In this document: positions 1-6,085 of the stretch, piece by piece | How the letters are laid out: every line of letters starts with the position of its first letter | Numbering within the stretch: position 1 is the stretch's first letter | Assembly (NCBI GenBank): GCA_016868095.1 | Contig: VGHV01000155.1 | Location: forward strand, 1 to 6,085 | Direction: 5' to 3' | DNA from: Betaproteobacteria bacterium | Lineage (GTDB): Bacteria > Pseudomonadota > Gammaproteobacteria > Burkholderiales > Burkholderiaceae_E | Length of the DNA stretch: 6,085 nucleotides | The notes under the pieces: generated by a model | What the model was told of the DNA's origin: nothing | Database searches by the model: none | What the model saw: the letters and a program-made list of their open reading frames with translations, nothing else | Made by a program: the position numbers and the translations under genes

Positions 1-528
1 GTGATCTTTCCTGCAAGCAACAAAGCGATCCTCATGAAAGCTTAAAAATTCGATATCGGGCTCTTCTCGACCGATATAGTTAATGCCAAAATCGACCTCA
101 CCATTAACCACTGCACTCAAGACCTCGTTGGCGCCGTCGTCAATGACCTTGACCTTAATCCGTGGATAGCGTTCGTGGTAACGCGATATGACTTGCGGCA
201 AAAAATAATACACCGCAGAAGGAACGCAGGCTATGGTGACTTCGCCCATGCGTGTGGCAGCGACCTCGCGGATACCGAGTAGGGTTTGATCGAGATCGTC
301 AAGAATCAGCCGTACTTTTCTCGCAAAATCGCGTCCCACGGCTGTGAGGTTCACGCGTCTTGTGCTGCGGTCAAATAGCCGCACGCCAAGCGCGTTTTCG
401 AGCTTTTCAATCCGCCGACTTAAGGCAGGTTGGGAGATGTGAATGGACTCTGCCGCGCGATGAAAGCTGCCGCGTTCGGCGAGCGCTGCAAAGGCTTGCA
501 GGTCGGACAGGTCAAAATTAATGCTCAC
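1..528 (-). CDS. LysR-type transcriptional regulator, N-terminal part (cut by window edge)
   Basis: This is a DNA-binding regulator of the LysR family, with an N-terminal winged helix-turn-helix followed by a periplasmic-binding-protein-like effector domain. The visible 176 residues run open to base 1. Residues about 18-40 form the helix-turn-helix (SFHRAAESIHISQPALSRRI), followed by the family hallmark LGVRLFDRSTRRVNLTAVG (about 47-65). A linker helix spans about 66-92, and the effector domain begins near residue 95 (GEVTIACVPS, later GEVDFGI at 143-149). Typical members have about 300 residues, so roughly 40% is missing. The start is GTG at 528-526: GAAGG lies six bases upstream, and an in-frame TGA (540-538) precludes a much longer N-terminus. 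It follows recN on the same strand after 33 bases with no terminator seen, so it may be the distal gene of the nadK-recN unit. Target genes and effector cannot be inferred; LysR regulators often control a divergent neighbour, but the gene upstream here is co-directional. The family assignment is firm. Confidence 0.95.
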   Translation of the reverse strand, partial: MSINFDLSDLQAFAALAERGSFHRAAESIHISQPALSRRIEKLENALGVRLFDRSTRRVNLTAVGRDFARKVRLILDDLDQTLLGIREVAATRMGEVTIACVPSAVYYFLPQVISRYHERYPRIKVKVIDDGANEVLSAVVNGEVDFGINYIGREEPDIEFLSFHEDRFVACRKDH

Positions 529-561
529 GATCAGCCTTCATGCTGCCGTTCATCGCCGTCG

Positions 562-2238
562 TTATGTTGGCCCAGATCCAGCGCGGTCAAGCCGCAACAT
601 TTCTTTGGCTGCACGGCGGGTGGTTTCGGTGATGGCTTTGCCGCCGAGCATGCGGGCGATTTCTTCGCTGCGCGCTTTGGGGTCCAGCGCCTGCACGTCG
701 CTATAAGTCATGCCATCTTGCTCACGCTTGAGCACCTTGAACTGATGGTGGGCCTGGCTTGCAACCTGAGGAAGGTGGGTCACGCACAAGACCTGCCGAC
801 TTTGACCTAGCTCGCGCATCAATTCGCCGATCGCCTGGCCGACTGCCCCACCAACGCCTGCGTCAGCCTCATCGAAGATGAGTGTTGGCGTGGGATTGCT
901 TTGCGCTGCCGCTGTGCTGATCGCCAATGCAATACGCGATAGCTCCCCGCCCGATGCAGTTTTCGCCAAAGGTCTTGCTTCGGCACCGGCGTGGGCCTGC
1001 CAGAAAAAATTCACGCGATCCATGCCGTGAGCCAGTGGATCAATCGCGTCAAACACAAGGCTTAGTTTTGCCTTCGGCATGCCAAGTGCTGGAAGCAAGG
1101 CGTTAACGCTGTCTGAGAGGCTAAGCGCCGTAGCCTGCCGTGCTGACCGCAAGGCCATGCCAAGTATGCGCACCTCCTCGAGTGCCTCACTCATTTGCCT
1201 TTCAATATCAGCAACATCGCTAAGCGCTTCCAGTTGGCGACGTTCTTCGAGAAAGGCTTCTTGCCGCTCGGCCAGTTCCTCGGGCGCAAGCCTCAACTTT
1301 CGCGCTGTTTGGTGCAATAGGCTCATTCTGGTTTCGACTTCGGCAAACCGGGCCGGGTCTGCTTCAGCGCGCTCGAGATCATGTCGCAACTGCTGTGCTG
1401 CTTCTTCGAGTTGAATACGCGCATTGTCAAGCAATTCAAGGCTTGAGCTTAGGGATGGATCAACATCAATGCATGAGGCCAACTTGGCGCTCATGCGATA
1501 AAGCCGACTTAGCACAGCATCATCGCCATCCACACATTGGTCCAGGGCAGTATGGATGGCTTCAATCAGCTTTTCACCGTGTGAGAGGCGATGGTGTTCA
1601 GCCTGGATCGCTTCCCATTCGTTTTTTTTAGGTTGTATGTCTTGCAAGCTATCAAGCATCCATTGCAGTTGCTCGAGTCTGAGCTGCCCCTCGGCACGAC
1701 GTGTCTTCGCATGCTCAAAGCGGTCGCGAAGCAGGCTGTAGTGTTGAAATCCTTTGCTATAAGCGTCTAGTAGATCGGTGTGGGAACCATATCGATCTAG
1801 ACAAAATCTTGCCGATTCACCCCCGGTTAAAGTGGCCGAGGCCTGCTGGCCGTGGGTGGTGATCAGTTGGCCCGCAAGCTCTCGCAATTGCTGCATCGTT
1901 GCCGGATGGCCGTTGATATAAGCCTTGGATCGACCATCGGCGTCAAGGGTTCGACGCAGCAATAATTCTCCCTCGTCACCTTCCATGTCGGCGTCGCGTA
2001 GATCGCGATGGATGCGGTGTCCCGGGTGAAGATCGAAGTGTGCGGCGAGGTCAGCCCGCTTGCTACCCGGTCTGACCATCTTAGGGTCCGCCCGCTCCCC
2101 ACTCAAAAGACCGAGCGCATCGATTAAAAGCGACTTCCCAGCGCCTGTTTCACCGGTAAATGCCGTAAAACCGTGCTCAAGCTGCATGCTCACCTCAGCA
2201 ACAATCACGAAGTCGCGTAAATGCAGGCTCCTGAGCAC
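562..2238 (-). CDS. recN: DNA repair protein RecN (SMC-like ATPase)
   Basis: RecN is a cytoplasmic SMC-like ATPase that works in recombinational repair of double-strand breaks with RecA. The product has 558 residues, close to the usual 550-560. An N-terminal ATPase half carries Walker A GETGAGKS at 29-36. A central helical coiled-coil region (about 160-375, rich in Glu, Arg, Leu and Gln) is followed by a C-terminal half with the ABC signature TASGGELSR at 427-435, Walker B LIFDEAD at 453-459, the THLPQVAS segment at 487-494 and the RecN-typical ARMLGG at 528-533. The reading frame stays open well upstream (to 2457), but that extension lies inside nadK and is not family-like. The GTG at 2238-2236 gives the standard MLRSLHLRDF start, with GAGG seven bases upstream. 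It begins one base after the nadK stop codon, suggesting translational coupling. No LexA-like operator was recognised in front. One oddity is HGQQAS at 129-134, where many RecN proteins have an HGQH-type motif. Identity is very secure. Confidence 0.97.
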   Translation of the reverse strand: MLRSLHLRDFVIVAEVSMQLEHGFTAFTGETGAGKSLLIDALGLLSGERADPKMVRPGSKRADLAAHFDLHPGHRIHRDLRDADMEGDEGELLLRRTLDADGRSKAYINGHPATMQQLRELAGQLITTHGQQASATLTGGESARFCLDRYGSHTDLLDAYSKGFQHYSLLRDRFEHAKTRRAEGQLRLEQLQWMLDSLQDIQPKKNEWEAIQAEHHRLSHGEKLIEAIHTALDQCVDGDDAVLSRLYRMSAKLASCIDVDPSLSSSLELLDNARIQLEEAAQQLRHDLERAEADPARFAEVETRMSLLHQTARKLRLAPEELAERQEAFLEERRQLEALSDVADIERQMSEALEEVRILGMALRSARQATALSLSDSVNALLPALGMPKAKLSLVFDAIDPLAHGMDRVNFFWQAHAGAEARPLAKTASGGELSRIALAISTAAAQSNPTPTLIFDEADAGVGGAVGQAIGELMRELGQSRQVLCVTHLPQVASQAHHQFKVLKREQDGMTYSDVQALDPKARSEEIARMLGGKAITETTRRAAKEMLRLDRAGSGPT

Positions 2239-2239
2239 G

Positions 2240-3133
2240 TTAACGCCTCGTTGTTTCGTAGAGTGGTGGTTCGTGCCAGTTAAGCTTTGAGCGCAGGGTG
2301 CCGAAGTAGCTGTAGCCCTTGGGATGGACAAGCCGCATGGCGTGAGGGGCATGTTTAATTTGGATGTCATCGTCGATGTGCAGGTCTGAAAAAACCTGCA
2401 TGTCGCCTGAGACTCTTGGCTCCCTACCTTCGACAACGCGAATCGTGATCGACACATCGTCGGGTAGACAGATGGGTCGATTCGATAAGGATTGCGGGGC
2501 TATGGGCACCATGATGAAGCCTCGCAACCGCGGATGGAGAATTGGGCCGTTGGCAGACAAGGCATAGGCCGTGGACCCCGTTGGACTGGCAACAATTAAG
2601 CCGTCAGCCCTTTGGGTGGCCATGTGCTCGCCATCGACCTCGACTTCGAGTTCAATCATGCCGGCTCGCGAGGATCGATTAACCACCACGTCGTTCACGG
2701 CCAGAGTCGACCACACGGGATGGCCTGCGCGGCTTACGGTTGCGGAGATCAGCCCGCGCCTTTCGATGGCGTAATCGCCGGCGAGGACGGTTTGTAGCCC
2801 CACTTCCCATTGGCTCAAGGGGATGTCGGTGACAAAGCCCACCCGTCCGTAGTTGATGCCGAGCAAGGGCACTTCCTGGGGGCCGATTTGCCTTGCAGCA
2901 CCTAATAGGGTGCCATCGCCGCCAACTGAAATGACCAGATCGGCCTGCTGGGCAATCTCGGCAAAATTTAAGGACTTCCATGCCGAGAGCAGTTTGCTTT
3001 CGGCGATCGATTCCTCGATCACCACCTTGTGGGTTTTGGCCTCAAGCCAGGCAGCCATGGCCGCAAGCGTGTTCTCAAGCCCAAGGGTTTGTGGCCTTCC
3101 GACAAGGGCAATCGTTTCAAAGCGCAATGACAT
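2240..3133 (-). CDS. nadK: NAD kinase
   Basis: NAD kinase phosphorylates NAD+ with ATP to give NADP+, the only route to NADP, and is a cytoplasmic essential enzyme. The 297-residue product matches the usual 290-300. The N-terminal Rossmann-like domain contains VGRP near residue 11 and the signature GGDGT at 71-75, with D73 as the likely catalytic aspartate. Next come [13 protein letters not shown] (91-103) and the NAD-binding NDVVVNR (147-153). The strongly conserved [20 protein letters not shown] spans 177-196, and the tail contains KLNWHE (283-288). The chosen ATG at 3133 gives [14 protein letters not shown], which fits the family. A further in-frame ATG at 3184 would add 17 unrelated residues and overlap hrcA, so it is unlikely. 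There is no Shine-Dalgarno sequence before 3133; an extended -10 promoter places transcription start almost at the ATG. It is the first gene of a minus-strand run with recN. NadK and RecN are adjacent in many proteobacteria. Confidence 0.97.
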   Translation of the reverse strand: MSLRFETIALVGRPQTLGLENTLAAMAAWLEAKTHKVVIEESIAESKLLSAWKSLNFAEIAQQADLVISVGGDGTLLGAARQIGPQEVPLLGINYGRVGFVTDIPLSQWEVGLQTVLAGDYAIERRGLISATVSRAGHPVWSTLAVNDVVVNRSSRAGMIELEVEVDGEHMATQRADGLIVASPTGSTAYALSANGPILHPRLRGFIMVPIAPQSLSNRPICLPDDVSITIRVVEGREPRVSGDMQVFSDLHIDDDIQIKHAPHAMRLVHPKGYSYFGTLRSKLNWHEPPLYETTRR

Positions 3134-3149
3134 GACTTTGATTACACCA
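3134..3149 (-). promoter_or_regulatory. Candidate extended -10 promoter for nadK-recN
   Basis: Read on the minus strand, TGG (3149-3147) is directly followed by TGTAAT (3146-3141), five of six matches to TATAAT with the extended TGn motif. No convincing -35 box lies 16-18 bases upstream, which extended -10 promoters can tolerate. With the last T at -7, transcription would start near 3134-3133, at the nadK ATG itself, giving a leaderless mRNA. That would fit the lack of a Shine-Dalgarno sequence. This is a prediction by eye. Confidence 0.4.
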
Positions 3150-3165
3150 TAGATGAGCTTAGAAT
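3138..3165 (+). promoter_or_regulatory. Candidate sigma-70 promoter for hrcA
   Basis: TTGATT at 3138-3143 (four of six to TTGACA) and TAGAAT at 3160-3165 (five of six to TATAAT) are separated by 16 bases. The predicted start site is near 3172-3173, three or four bases before the hrcA ATG at 3176, giving a near-leaderless mRNA. The -35 box overlaps the -10 box of the opposing nadK promoter, so the two may interfere. No CIRCE inverted repeat (TTAGCACTC-N9-GAGTGCTAA) and no sigma-32 box is seen in this gap. Confidence 0.4.
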
Positions 3166-3175
3166 TTTGGTCATC

Positions 3176-4195
3176 ATGGACCATCGTTCTCGTTTGCTAC
3201 TGAAGGCGCTGGTTGAGCGCTATATCCTCGACGGCCAGCCGGTCGGGTCTCGAACCTTATCGAGGCATTCCGGGCTTGACCTATCGCCCGCGACCATCCG
3301 TAATGTCATGGCCGATCTGGAGGATATGGGTTTGATTGCCTCGCCTCATACCTCGGCGGGCCGAATTCCCACGCCTCGTGGTTATCGGCTTTTTGTTGAT
3401 AGCCTGCTCACCGTCAAGCCTATCGAGGTCGAAAAAACCGAGGAAATGCAGGATCGGCTGCAAAGTGCTGATCCTCAAAGGGTTCTCGCCTCGGCGGCGA
3501 GCCTACTATCGTCGCTTTCGTCCTTCGCCGGCGTGGTGATGACCGCACGTCGAAGCTCTCGCTTCCGGCAAGTTGAATTCTTAAGGCTGAATGCCCAACG
3601 ATTTTTGCTGATTATCGTGACCGATCAAGGCGATGTGCAAAATCGAATCCTGATTACTGATCGTGATTATCGGCAAGAGGAATTGATTGAGGCTGCGAAT
3701 TACATCAATCAACATCTCGCTGGCTTGGGTTTTGACGAGATCAAGAGCAAGCTCAGGGAGGAACTTCAGCACTTGCAATTGGATATTTCGGCCTTGATGC
3801 AAGCTGCCGTTCAAACCTCTGAATCGGCCCTAAGCGAAGAGGTCGATCCGGTCGTCATCTCAGGGCAGCGAAATTTACTCGGTGTGAGCGATCTGGCTGA
3901 CAACATGGAACGCTTACGCCGCTTATTCGACATGTTCGACCAAAAAACATCACTCTTGCAATTGCTCGATGCATCGAGCCGGGCAAAAGGTGTGCAGATT
4001 TTCATTGGCGGCGAGTCCTCGCTTGTGCCCATGGATCAACTCTCGGTTGTGGTGGCTCCCTATGAGGTTGATGGTCGAATTGTTGGTACACTTGGCGTGA
4101 TTGGTCCCACGCGCATGGCCTATGAGCGAGTCATCCCGATTGTTGACATCACTGCAAGGCTGGTATCAGGTGCGCTTAACCACTTGAATCATTAA
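3176..4195 (+). CDS. hrcA: Heat-inducible transcription repressor HrcA
   Basis: HrcA represses chaperone genes such as groESL or dnaK operons by binding CIRCE operators as a dimer, and depends on GroEL for folding into its active form. The 339-residue product has the family's length. An N-terminal winged helix spans about 1-75, with the characteristic [11 protein letters not shown] (19-29), [13 protein letters not shown] (37-49) and [16 protein letters not shown] (56-71). The GAF-like and dimerisation regions follow, ending with the hallmark FIGGES (276-281) and [18 protein letters not shown] (307-324). The ATG at 3176 was chosen because [17 protein letters not shown] matches the family N-terminus; a TTG at 3167 would add three residues (MVI) and lies upstream of the predicted transcription start. 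No clear Shine-Dalgarno sequence precedes either start. It is divergent from nadK and is followed by hemH after 50 bases and then grpE, the usual chaperone-gene neighbourhood. No CIRCE site occurs in the window, so its targets lie elsewhere. Identity is very secure. Confidence 0.97.
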   Translation: MDHRSRLLLKALVERYILDGQPVGSRTLSRHSGLDLSPATIRNVMADLEDMGLIASPHTSAGRIPTPRGYRLFVDSLLTVKPIEVEKTEEMQDRLQSADPQRVLASAASLLSSLSSFAGVVMTARRSSRFRQVEFLRLNAQRFLLIIVTDQGDVQNRILITDRDYRQEELIEAANYINQHLAGLGFDEIKSKLREELQHLQLDISALMQAAVQTSESALSEEVDPVVISGQRNLLGVSDLADNMERLRRLFDMFDQKTSLLQLLDASSRAKGVQIFIGGESSLVPMDQLSVVVAPYEVDGRIVGTLGVIGPTRMAYERVIPIVDITARLVSGALNHLNH

Positions 4196-4206
4196 AGTAG
4201 GCCCAT
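4183..4206 (+). promoter_or_regulatory. Weak sigma-32-like promoter before hemH (tentative)
   Basis: CTTGAAT (4183-4189, overlapping the last hrcA codons) and GCCCAT (4201-4206) resemble the heat-shock sigma-32 boxes CTTGAAA and CCCCAT, one mismatch each. The spacer is 11 bases, at the short end of the accepted range and below the usual 13-15. Start would fall near 4213, about 33 bases before hemH. The first box is also coding sequence, so chance is a serious alternative. Confidence 0.2.
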
Positions 4207-4245
4207 GCCACACTTGGGCATTACAGCATCGGTTACCCTTAGACT

Positions 4246-5367
4246 ATGTCTGAGGCCAAGCCAACCTCGAGGTACAGCGCCTCGTCTTCTTTTCGCCACA
4301 ACCAAAAGCCGATCGACGCGGTCTTGATGGTGCAATTAGGCACGCCCGAGGCTGCCGAACCGGCCGCGGTAAGACGCTATCTCGCACAGTTCTTGTCGGA
4401 TCCACGCGTGGTTGAGATTCCGCGCCTGCTGTGGATGATGATTCTCCACGGCATTATTTTGCGCTTCCGTCCTGGTGCTTCTGCTAAGAAATACGCCTCG
4501 ATTTGGACCGAGCAGGGATCACCACTTGCCTTACACACCGAATCGCAGGCCAAGGCCCTGGCACAGCGAATGCAATCTAGCTTTCCGAGTCTTGAGGTTC
4601 GATATGCGATGCGTTACGGCGAGCCATCGATCGTCCGCGTGATGCGTGAGCTGCGTGAGCAGGGTATGCAGCGCTTGCTGGTTTTACCCCTATACCCCCA
4701 GTATGCGGCGTCGACGACTGCAACTGTTTGGGATCAGGTATTTACGGAGCTAAAGCGCTGGCGCAACCTGCCCGAGCTTCGGATGGTCAGGGGCTTTCAT
4801 CGTGATCCTGCTTATATCGAATCCTTGGCTGCTCGTATCCGCGAACATTGGGAAGAAAAGGGGCGTGGCGACAAGCTTGTTTTTAGCTTTCACGGGGTAC
4901 CCAAACGCAGCTTGCTTCTTGGCGATCCCTATCATTGCGAGTGCCACGTGACTGCGCGATTGTTAGCCCAGGCACTTGGCTTGGCTCCAGATGCCTACCA
5001 GCTCACCTTTCAGTCGCGATTTGGCCGCGCCGAGTGGTTGCAACCTTATACCGAGCCCAGTCTCATTGCCCTGGCCAAAGAAGGCGTCAAACGCGTTGAC
5101 GTTTTTTGTCCGGGTTTTGTCGCCGATTGCTTGGAGACCCTTGAAGAAATCGCTCAGGAGGCCAAGCACGCTTTTTTGGAAGCAGGAGGCGAACACTTTG
5201 AATACATCAGTTGCGTGAATGATCGCTCCGACTTTATCGAGGCACTCGCCCAACGCATCCATGCAACAACGCACGACTGGCAATCGACGTTGGATAAGGA
5301 GTCAAGGTCTGACGCTGCGGCTGCTGCGCGCTTTAGCCGCGCCGCCGCGCTCGGTGCGGATCGTTAA
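4246..5367 (+). CDS. hemH: Ferrochelatase (protoporphyrin ferrochelatase)
   Basis: Ferrochelatase inserts Fe2+ into protoporphyrin IX, the last step of protoheme synthesis, in the cytoplasm or at the inner membrane face. The 373-residue product is within the proteobacterial range. VLMVQLGTPEA (26-36) is the first core strand. RRYLAQFLSDPRVVEIPR (43-60), QGSPLALHTESQA (90-102), AMRYGEPSI (121-129) and VLPLYPQYAASTTATV (146-161) are all family motifs. FSFHGVP (213-219) carries the catalytic histidine H216, GDPYHCECH spans 226-234, and CPGFVADCLETLEEI (288-302) carries the likely metal-handling glutamate E297. An N-terminal extension of about 22 residues and an Ala/Arg/Ser-rich tail (351-373) flank the core. 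The start is fixed at ATG 4246, because an in-frame TAG lies at 4240-4242 and the next possible starts fall inside the core. No Shine-Dalgarno sequence is visible. It lies 50 bases after hrcA with no terminator, so co-transcription is likely; grpE follows after 105 bases. Identity is very secure. Confidence 0.97.
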   Translation: MSEAKPTSRYSASSSFRHNQKPIDAVLMVQLGTPEAAEPAAVRRYLAQFLSDPRVVEIPRLLWMMILHGIILRFRPGASAKKYASIWTEQGSPLALHTESQAKALAQRMQSSFPSLEVRYAMRYGEPSIVRVMRELREQGMQRLLVLPLYPQYAASTTATVWDQVFTELKRWRNLPELRMVRGFHRDPAYIESLAARIREHWEEKGRGDKLVFSFHGVPKRSLLLGDPYHCECHVTARLLAQALGLAPDAYQLTFQSRFGRAEWLQPYTEPSLIALAKEGVKRVDVFCPGFVADCLETLEEIAQEAKHAFLEAGGEHFEYISCVNDRSDFIEALAQRIHATTHDWQSTLDKESRSDAAAAARFSRAAALGADR

Positions 5368-5409
5368 GTCAAAGGATTGCTCTACGGTCGAATTTCACCG
5401 CCAAACGGA

Positions 5410-5437
5410 CTTGAAAGATGGCCATCACGTCCCACAT
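5410..5437 (+). promoter_or_regulatory. Sigma-32 (RpoH) heat-shock promoter for grpE
   Basis: CTTGAAA at 5410-5416 is a perfect match to the sigma-32 -35 consensus. CCACAT at 5432-5437, inside CCCACAT at 5431-5437, matches CCCCAT in five of six positions. The 15-base spacer (14 to the first C) is normal for RpoH promoters. Transcription would start near 5444, giving a leader of about 30 bases before the grpE ATG. The site sits in the only sizeable gap of the plus-strand run, directly before a heat-shock gene, which strengthens the call. No CIRCE operator overlaps it. Confidence 0.75.
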
Positions 5438-5472
5438 GCGCAATTGGTTAGCGAATTTTCAAGGTCAAAACG

Positions 5473-6085
5473 ATGTCGAATCCCTCAGCAAATGAGTCCC
5501 TATCAGCCGACGCCGGTCGGGCTGCAAGCGACAAGGCGAAACCCGATCCACAGACGGCAGCCAGTGAGGATCATTCGAGCACGCTGTCATTTGACGCCCT
5601 CAATGACACAGGCCGTGCAGACCCGCAGGGCGCCACGCTTGAGTCTGATGTCCAAGCTGGTTCAGCACATCCCACGCTTGAGCTTGAGCAATTGCGTGCC
5701 CAGTTAAAGAGCGCGCAAGAACAACTCTTAAGGGGTATGGCGGACATGGAGAACATGCGCAAGCGCACAGCGATCGAGGTGACTAATGCGCATAAATATG
5801 CTGTCGAGTCATTTGCCGAGGCGCTTGTTCCGGTGCTCGATAGTCTTGAGCTTTCTTTAAAAGTCGATAAACCCACGGTCGAGGCGCTTAAAGAGGGTGC
5901 TGAAGCGACCCTACGACTCCTGCATGCTGCATTTGAACGCAATCACCTTCAAGCCATCGAACCTGTTGGCGAACGCTTTGATCCTAACCGTCATCAAGCG
6001 ATTTCCATGGTGTCGGGATCCTCAGTGAGTCCGCCGGTTTCGCCCAATCATGTAGTCACTGTTTTACAAAAGGGCTACCTCATCC
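5473..6085 (+). CDS. grpE: Nucleotide exchange factor GrpE (3' end cut by window edge)
   Basis: GrpE is the cytoplasmic cochaperone that releases ADP from DnaK, resetting the DnaK-DnaJ folding cycle; its long helices also act as a temperature sensor. The visible 204 residues run open to the end of the window. Residues 1-67 are low-complexity, rich in Ala, Ser, Asp and Pro, and probably disordered. A long helix or coiled coil begins near 68 (LELEQLRAQL) and includes the conserved DMENMRKR (91-98). ALVPVLDSLE (117-126) follows. The beta domain contains ERFDPNRHQAISMV (167-180) and PNHVVTVLQKGYL (191-203), which are GrpE hallmarks. Only the last 15-20 or so residues should be missing. The ATG at 5473-5475 has AAGG eight bases upstream. 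It lies 105 bases after hemH behind a sigma-32 promoter, and dnaK would be expected next. Identity is very secure. Confidence 0.96.
   Translation, partial: MSNPSANESLSADAGRAASDKAKPDPQTAASEDHSSTLSFDALNDTGRADPQGATLESDVQAGSAHPTLELEQLRAQLKSAQEQLLRGMADMENMRKRTAIEVTNAHKYAVESFAEALVPVLDSLELSLKVDKPTVEALKEGAEATLRLLHAAFERNHLQAIEPVGERFDPNRHQAISMVSGSSVSPPVSPNHVVTVLQKGYLI

Noticed and set aside
529..561. Terminator or separate promoter between recN and the LysR gene
   Set aside because: The 33 bases hold a Shine-Dalgarno sequence for the LysR gene but no hairpin with T-run and no convincing -10/-35 pair.
430..810. Plus-strand open frame of 126 codons across the LysR-recN junction
   Set aside because: It lies opposite two clear genes, shows no recognisable motifs and is explained as a shadow of their codon usage.
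2239..2457. N-terminal extension of recN by 73 codons into nadK
   Set aside because: The extension is antisense-free but simply reads nadK in another frame, has no family resemblance, and the GTG at 2238 has a good Shine-Dalgarno sequence and the standard RecN N-terminus.
3134..3184. nadK start at ATG 3184
   Set aside because: It would add 17 non-conserved residues and overlap the hrcA coding region; ATG 3133 fits the family N-terminus and length.
4201..4221. Inverted repeat in the hrcA-hemH gap as a terminator
   Set aside because: The possible stems are only four or five base pairs and no T-run follows, so intrinsic termination is not supported.
5378..5396. CGGT/ACCG hairpin after hemH as a terminator
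   Set aside because: The stem is four base pairs with an eight-base loop and no T-run; too weak to call.
5454..5475. RNA thermometer at the grpE ribosome-binding site (TTTT pairing with AAAA around AAGG)
   Set aside because: Only four A-U pairs with the Shine-Dalgarno sequence in the loop; it would not sequester the site and is not a recognised fourU or ROSE structure.
5219..5707. Plus-strand open frame of 162 codons across the hemH end, the gap and the grpE start
   Set aside because: It overlaps hemH and grpE, both unmistakable, and its arginine/proline/serine-rich translation has no recognisable domain; it also runs through the sigma-32 promoter.

Overview
The window looks like ordinary chromosomal DNA from a betaproteobacterium, most likely Burkholderiales. 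Three things point there. The HrcA, NadK and ferrochelatase sequences read like that group's versions (for example the HrcA opening helix-turn-helix, NadK 'LNWHE' near the C-terminus, and ferrochelatase 'YLAQFLSDPRVVEIPR'). The gene order nadK-recN facing hrcA-hemH-grpE is, from memory, common in that group. GC content appears moderate (low-to-mid 50s by eye, not computed). No mobile element, CRISPR array, RNA gene or foreign-looking segment was seen, and coding density is very high.

The left half is a minus-strand run read from right to left: nadK (NAD kinase, 3133 to 2240), recN (DNA repair SMC-like ATPase, 2238 to 562) and a LysR-type regulator (528 to beyond the left edge). nadK and recN are separated by one base and recN starts with GTG, so the two are probably translationally coupled. 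The regulator follows recN after 33 bases with no terminator visible.

The right half is a plus-strand run of stress and heme genes: hrcA (heat-shock repressor, 3176-4195), hemH (ferrochelatase, 4246-5367) and grpE (DnaK nucleotide exchange factor, from 5473, cut by the right edge). dnaK and dnaJ would be expected just beyond the window. A good match to a sigma-32 heat-shock promoter lies in the hemH-grpE gap, so grpE probably begins its own heat-inducible unit.

The two runs diverge from a gap of only 42 bases (3134-3175). In it I can fit two interleaved sigma-70-type promoters whose predicted start sites fall within a few bases of the nadK and hrcA start codons. Neither gene has a Shine-Dalgarno sequence, which fits leaderless or near-leaderless transcripts. 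With the sigma-32 promoter, this is the most interesting regulatory feature. I see no evidence of a previously undescribed biological system here.
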